DNA of 64,000 nt from Oreohelix idahoensis (taxonomy: Eukaryota > Mollusca > Gastropoda > Stylommatophora > Oreohelicidae), in contig JAMPIV010014832.1 of the NCBI GenBank assembly GCA_024509875.1, positions 372,001-436,000 of the forward strand. Direction: 5' to 3'. Shown one piece after another: positions 59,557-64,000 of the stretch. A program made the translations under genes and the position numbers. The notes beneath the pieces were generated by a model. It was not told the DNA's origin and ran no database searches. It saw only the letters and a program-made list of their open reading frames with translations. Every line of letters starts with the position of its first letter. The first letter of the stretch is position 1.

Positions 59557-59811
59557 TAGTGCACTGGCTTCCTAGCTCAGTGGTCCATGGTTCTATCTCC
59601 AGTTGAGGTGGGATTTTTCAGACCGCAAACGGCTCCGGGGTCGACCCAGCCTCATGAATTGGGTACCAGAGCAACTCTGTGAAGGTTAAGGCTGCCGTCG
59701 TGATGCTGACCCCATCACCCCTAGTGTGCCGATGGTCAAGAAAATATGGACCTCACACCACATTCCAAATATGCCTCAATGGGCGTGTAACGGGATCCTT
59801 TACCTTTTTTT
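59557..59811 (+). mobile_element. tRNA-derived SINE, copy 2, with target duplication
   Basis: Flanked by ATAGTCGGT at 59548-59556 and 59812-59820. Polymerase III promoter boxes are box A (TAGCTCAGTGG, 59573-59583) and box B (GGTTCTATCTC, 59589-59599), closer together than in a tRNA. The body matches the copy at 20004-20246. It ends in a T-rich tail. It interrupts Element 3 in frame, so it is the younger insertion. No coding capacity; it would rely on a LINE. Confidence 0.88.
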
Positions 59812-59820
59812 ATAGTCGGT

Positions 59821-60710
59821 CCCACGGGAACATTTCCCTCGATGAGGGAATATGAGCCGCTTTCATAACGGAGGGTCTTAAGGGGAGAGGCACGAAAGGC
59901 TTTTTCCCCCTCCTCGTCCGTAATGTCGTTCTTCTGCGCTTGTCGTAACTCTGATTTACTACACAGAAATGTCGAGTTGAGGTACGAGATATCCAATGTT
60001 GGGTGTTGGATACTCTGCTCAAATTCTTTCGTGGTAGTTTCATCCTTCTGGTTGTCCGGGTTATGGCGAACAGAGCAGTCTCTCACAAACTGTCAAACAT
60101 CGTGTCGCTAACCTGGCCAGAAGTAGTTCGATAAGACCTGTTTTCCTAAATCATACGAACCTTTAAGGGAGTGGGGCAGTGTGGAATGCATTTCCTGCAT
60201 TAGGCTGGTGCGATAGGGGTGTGGGACAACTTACTGCCTCTTATTCCTCACCCGTCTATAAACCAAACCTCCCTCCCTGTAAAATGCTCTCTGGGGAGTA
60301 TGGGAGTAATTTCCATACAACCTTGAAAAGCAAGGCTTGATGGTTTTATCGTCCCTTTGTGCCTGCTTCAGCTCCGACATATTCGGACTGATTAGAGATA
60401 AGAGCTCAGGGGCAGCTTGGGCGTGTCGTGAGTTCTCTCTCTCTTGTGTCGACCTGAGTTTCTGCGAAGGATCCCCGAGGAAGACATATTTCCTCCCTAA
60501 CATGAGAGGGTAGACTAAATCGTATACTACTGCGGCATTGATTTTGCCTCGCACATATCGGGTTGAAACATCAATTTCGGGTACCGGAAGAAGCATGAGC
60601 GTTATACTCTTCCGGGGCCCCTGTGATTCTACAGTTTCACCAGTATATTGGTGGGCATTCACCAAAGATGGGGAAACTAGAGCCGAGTATTCTAGACCCG
60701 AATCATACAA
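59821..60710 (-). pseudogene. Element 3 protease, first zinc finger and linker
   Basis: The frame from 60710 starts at a protease core (MYDSGLEYS; second signature YPLMLG) very like that of Element 1. It then meets TAA at 60231-60233, and in the same frame two more stops near 60085-60110. Between them a zinc-finger-like region is readable: H-S-T-L-P-H, NYFWPG and DCSVRH. Here the second Cys of C-x-x-C is Arg, with His next to it. The frame runs on (SELRQAQ, then LKTLRYESGSYSLIEGN) to the SINE. Only point stops break it, so it was coding when the element was active. Confidence 0.78.
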
Positions 60711-60736
60711 GCACCGTATGGTGTGGTTACCAACAG

Positions 60737-60961
60737 TTACTTGCTTAGTAAAAATGGGTATCTGGGATTGTGTTCATATGCTTGGGGGTCATGGTTCCCT
60801 ATCGGCCCCCTGATTAGGCATGCGACATTATAAGGGTCTGTTTTCGGCCTCTTACAATCCGATGTAAAATGTGTATTGGTTTTGCACGATTTACAATATC
60901 GTCTTCCAGTTCTCTGGGCTGAATTGCTCTGTTTCTGCCTATGGTGATCCTGTGGTTGTTG
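60737..60961 (-). pseudogene. Element 3 gag zinc-knuckle remnant
   Basis: The frame includes a Gln-rich stretch then CKSCKTNTHFTSDC (CX2CX4HX4C), the nucleic-acid-binding box of gag. Everything upstream of the Gln-rich part has been lost at the junction with LTR sequence at 60962. Confidence 0.75.
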
Positions 60962-61326
60962 TTGCGATAATCTAATTATCACCTGTATGTGTGAATCCCC
61001 CAGACTGATTTCTCATACGGACTATATAGCTTTATTTGTGTCGATCGGGCGAGTCCTTCTTGGGTAAACAGGCACCATCGCTATCAAAGGGTGGTCAGAC
61101 TGATTGAATTGATAAGCGTATTACCGCTGAACGGTCTAATTACCCTGGGTGAACGTAACCAAGTCTGCGTGCGGCTTCAGAGCACAAATAATGGAAAGGC
61201 AAAATATGCCAAATAAAAAGCTATGAGTGAGAGACAAATGAAGAAAAGAAGTGGTACTGCCGGAGTGGATGAAAAAGTGAGAGAGTGGCCAAAAGTACAT
61301 GTACAAACTACAGACGTTTCGTCACA
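60962..61326 (-). repeat. Family C LTR, partial (Element 3 5' LTR)
   Basis: It matches 58963-59324 base for base over most of its length, starting at GATAATCTAATTATC and ending at CGTCACA. It lacks the other ~1.6 kb of the LTR, lost in the same deletion that removed the start of gag. Confidence 0.85.
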
Positions 61327-61343
61327 GACATTTCCTGGGCGTC

Positions 61344-61368
61344 CCAGTTGGTAGGAATTACCAACTGG
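61344..61368. other. Perfect 10-bp stem, 5-nt loop inverted repeat
   Basis: CCAGTTGGTA, loop GGAAT, TACCAACTGG, between the Element 3 LTR and the next LINE. No function is evident. Confidence 0.8.
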
Positions 61369-61382
61369 ATAATTTGCTTCAG

Positions 61383-62612
61383 TGGAGGCTACAGGATTCC
61401 GAGCAAACCGAAGTACTCAAGACCTAATCTTCACACTCAGACAGCTGAGTGAAAAGGCCCTTGAGTATAAGAGTGAGATCCATCTTTGTTTCATAGATCT
61501 GGAAAAGGCATTTGACAGGGTCCCATGGAGCAAACTTTGGGACTGTTTGGCAATGAAGAACATTCCAGCACCTCTGATTCATGCTATACAGAGCTTCTAC
61601 AAGTCTTGAAGACATTATGTGAGGACAGCAAACCATAAGTCAGAAGAGTTCAGGACCACCACTGGTGTAAGACAAGGTGATATCCTGTCACCTTATCTTT
61701 TCATACTCCTCATGGACGATGTTATCAAGTCATGTAAGGAGAGAACAAGAAAGTATTCAGTGGGGTACTGGAAGATGAGACAGGTATGTATTTCAGAGCT
61801 GGCATTTGCTGATGATGTTGCCCTGATTGCTAAATCAGAGGCACATCTCCAATCCAACCTGCAAGTCTGGAAGGAAGAGCTGGAGAAGAGCGGGATGGTC
61901 ATAAGTAGCTCTAAAACAAAATCCATGGTGATATCACGAGAAGAAAGAAGACATCAGATTAAGCTGGGAGAACAGGTCCTGGAGCAGGTCGACCACTTTA
62001 AATATCTCGGAGCTATTATAGACCGAAAGAGAGGCATCAAAGAAGAGTTGGCCACTTGAAAAGCAGCAGCTGGGAGATTTTTTCAGGCAATAAATCGAGG
62101 ATTCCTCAGCAAGAGAGAGGTTGGTAAGAAAACGAAGATGGCTGTATACCGCTCCACCTATGTCCCTGTCTTGACATATGGATGCGAGTCATGGGCAATG
62201 ACTAAAACCCATCAAAGCCAGATCCAAACCTCAGAAATGAGGTATCTGAGGAAGGTGGTTGAAGTAACAAGAAGAGACATGGTCCGCAACCAGACGATAC
62301 GTCAAGGCCTAAAATCCCACCCCCTGCAGACCCAAGTAGAAAAGGCCCAACTAAGATGGTTTGGCCATGTCTGCAGAATGGGAGAAGATCGGCTACCACG
62401 ACAAGCATGGGAAACAAAGAGCCAGGGATCCAGACCCCAGGACGACCCAGAGTCCGCTGGGAGGACAACATTAGACAATCTTTGAAGGACCGAGGACTAG
62501 AATGGAACCAGGCCAGGAGGAAGACAGCCGATAGGATAGTCTGGCGCACTCTCTTCCAAACCTCTACACCTTACGGTAGAAGGGGAACTACTAAGTAAGT
62601 AAGGAGGCTACA
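61383..62612 (+). pseudogene. LINE reverse-transcriptase pseudogene (type D)
   Basis: 5'-truncated. The first part has ATGFRANRSTQDLIF and CFIDLEKAFDRVPWSKLW (catalytic Asp), then a TGA at 61607. The next frame has TTGVRQGDILSPYLF and ELAFADDVALIA (active-site Asp pair near 61810-61815) and DHFKYLGAIID, ending at a stop at 62057. Then come VLTYGCESWAMTK, QLRWFGHVCRM and, after a frame change near 62420, GRPRVRWEDNI and LEWNQARRKTADR. A short TAAG repeat at 62591-62604 looks like its 3' tail. It is a different family from the RNase H LINE at 28.6-34.3 kb. Confidence 0.88.
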
Positions 62613-63924
62613 GTCCAAGAGATGACTAGGCTTTTTGTTAACCTGGTTGTGAAGTTGAGTTATGATGGTCAGTGCTGACGAGGTGTTGAATGCTTATATG
62701 CTGTAGACTGCTCAGGGTTGCTGATTTGTGATCTCCGCTAGAGGGTTTGAGAAGTAAGCACTAGTTCTCTCTGTAGCATGGAGCAACTAGGCGGTTTTCT
62801 TGCAACAAATTACAGCAATCAAAATCAAGAAACTGGCTAGGATTCTGCAACTGCGCTGTGGAAAATAATACAGGTAATCAATCTTCTGTTTTATACAGAT
62901 ATATTAACTACGGCCACTCTGGACATTTCGTCTCAGAATGATGCCTAATAATATATTTACCTGAACCGTAATGTCAGTCTTTTCATTAAAGGCGACTGTC
63001 CATTCGTTTACAAATTCCTGTCTAGAAGTAGTCTCACACTGGTCGGGTCAGTCAGGTCAACCTTTGTTACAAGCAGACGCCTGGCCGTGTGCGTCCATGC
63101 GTGATTGCACTGGAGGAATGATATTTCATTCACTCGTCCATTATACAACGATGGTTCCCTCACTCGTTCATGACAGTTTTCTTCATCATATTCCCAATGT
63201 AGTACTTTCAGATATCAGCCAGTATTTACATCGTTATAATTCATCAATGATAACATTCATAATACATAAATGCAAAATAGCTATCAATCTAATGTAAAGA
63301 AATAAAACCACAATATTAAGTATTTAACACTTTACATCAACTAACTAATCCCTTGATATTAGAGTTTTCTAATTAAGCGAATACTGAGAGTTTGCTTACC
63401 GCTCAGGACTATTATCCGCAGTTTAAGAAATAGAATTTGAGTAGTGTTACACTCAAGGCACGTGTACTGTAGATATGGGGTAGCTTGAGGCTTCTCTTCT
63501 TTGCGCGGTCTTCTCCTCTCAACGGTATCTCAGCAAGTGATTTTAAAACTCAGCATTTGTTCGCATGAAAGTAAAACTCGTTCTGATTCCCACGTCAAGT
63601 TAATTATTTCCCGCCTTTCGTTCAGCCATGCCGGAAGATTTATCGTGGCGGTCTTCAGTTGACCACTTAACACGGAAATATAATCCTCTCGGAACCACTG
63701 TGGTTTCGACCAAGCGAATAAATTGTACTGACGTCCCTAAAGAAATAACTGTTAGTGCCTTTGTAGGAGAAGATAGCATTAGGATCGTATGGCAGGACTA
63801 TTAGTGAATACTTGAAAAACAGCAATAGAACAGGTGCCAATATTTCTTAGAGAAAACAGTCAAAATGTGAAGGAATAGAAAAGTAAGGAATTTTAAAATA
63901 ATCTACACGAAACCTTCGAACACT
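62613..63924. other. Unassigned sequence
   Basis: No gene or known repeat recognised. A 108-codon open frame at 62971-63297 has no motif. Confidence 0.55.
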
Positions 63925-64000
63925 CCGTGACAAACCAGAATTACTGGATATGTGGCGATGAGATACAGCGAACAACATTACTGGACACGTACCGATTACA
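63925..64000. repeat. Two units of the 38-bp minisatellite at the window edge
   Basis: CAGAATTACTGGATATGTGG and ACATTACTGGACACGTACCG match the units at 54383-54801 with several changes. The array may continue beyond the window. Confidence 0.75.

Noticed and set aside
63629..63670. A possible short gene starting at ATG 63629
   Set aside because: The frame meets a stop after about a dozen codons.

Overview
The window is repeat-dominated animal DNA, probably from a lophotrochozoan such as a mollusc. That assignment is inference: it rests on the retroelement mix (Gmr1-like Ty3/gypsy elements with very long LTRs, RNase H-bearing LINEs, mariner and hAT elements, a tRNA-derived SINE) and on the absence of bacterial-style gene packing. 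Almost every recognisable coding segment belongs to a mobile element. I see no rRNA, no convincing tRNA gene and no CRISPR array. The only candidate host coding piece is a short exon-like segment at 28348-28522: a basic N-terminus, one membrane anchor and a consensus 5' splice site.

Layout. 1-3216 is unassigned. 3217-7330 holds an LTR-like repeat (family C) and three LINE 3' fragments. 8008-17259 is a complete Ty3/gypsy-type retrotransposon on the minus strand (Element 1) with 2.3 kb LTRs and a perfect 5-bp target duplication. 17260-19789 is mostly unassigned with tandem repeats. 19798-23989 is a three-level nest: a hAT-like element with an 8-bp target duplication contains a SINE and a LINE pseudogene, and the LINE contains a 1.34 kb inverted-repeat element with its own target duplication. 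24000-28640 is mostly unassigned and holds the exon candidate. 28650-34348 is a LINE (endonuclease, reverse transcriptase, RNase H) split by a 2.29 kb TG...CA insertion. 34560-35262 is minisatellite. 35411-39105 and 50118-53939 are two inverted copies of a ~2.5 kb LTR-like repeat (family D), each broken by a different mariner. Between them lie a 5'-inverted LINE and Element 2 (40378-49771, minus strand), a nearly intact Gmr1-like retrotransposon. 54383-54801 is a 38-bp minisatellite that reappears at the window's right edge. 55290-61326 holds a LINE 3' end and a degraded gypsy remnant (Element 3) with family C LTRs and a SINE insertion. 61383-62612 is a third LINE type, and the rest is unassigned.

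Biological theme. Element 1 (by its surviving integrase C-terminal region) and Element 2 (by a full integrase) place integrase upstream of reverse transcriptase, the Ty1/copia-like order known for the Gmr1 group of Ty3/gypsy. Their gag proteins have a long charged coiled coil and a SCAN-like capsid region. Element 1 is young by LTR similarity yet has lost its integrase catalytic core; about 0.4 kb of unrelated, partly open sequence sits there instead. Element 2 is open from gag to RNase H except for one frame change at a homopolymer and a shortened 5' LTR. The nests, target duplications and a LINE 5' inversion together give a relative order of insertions.
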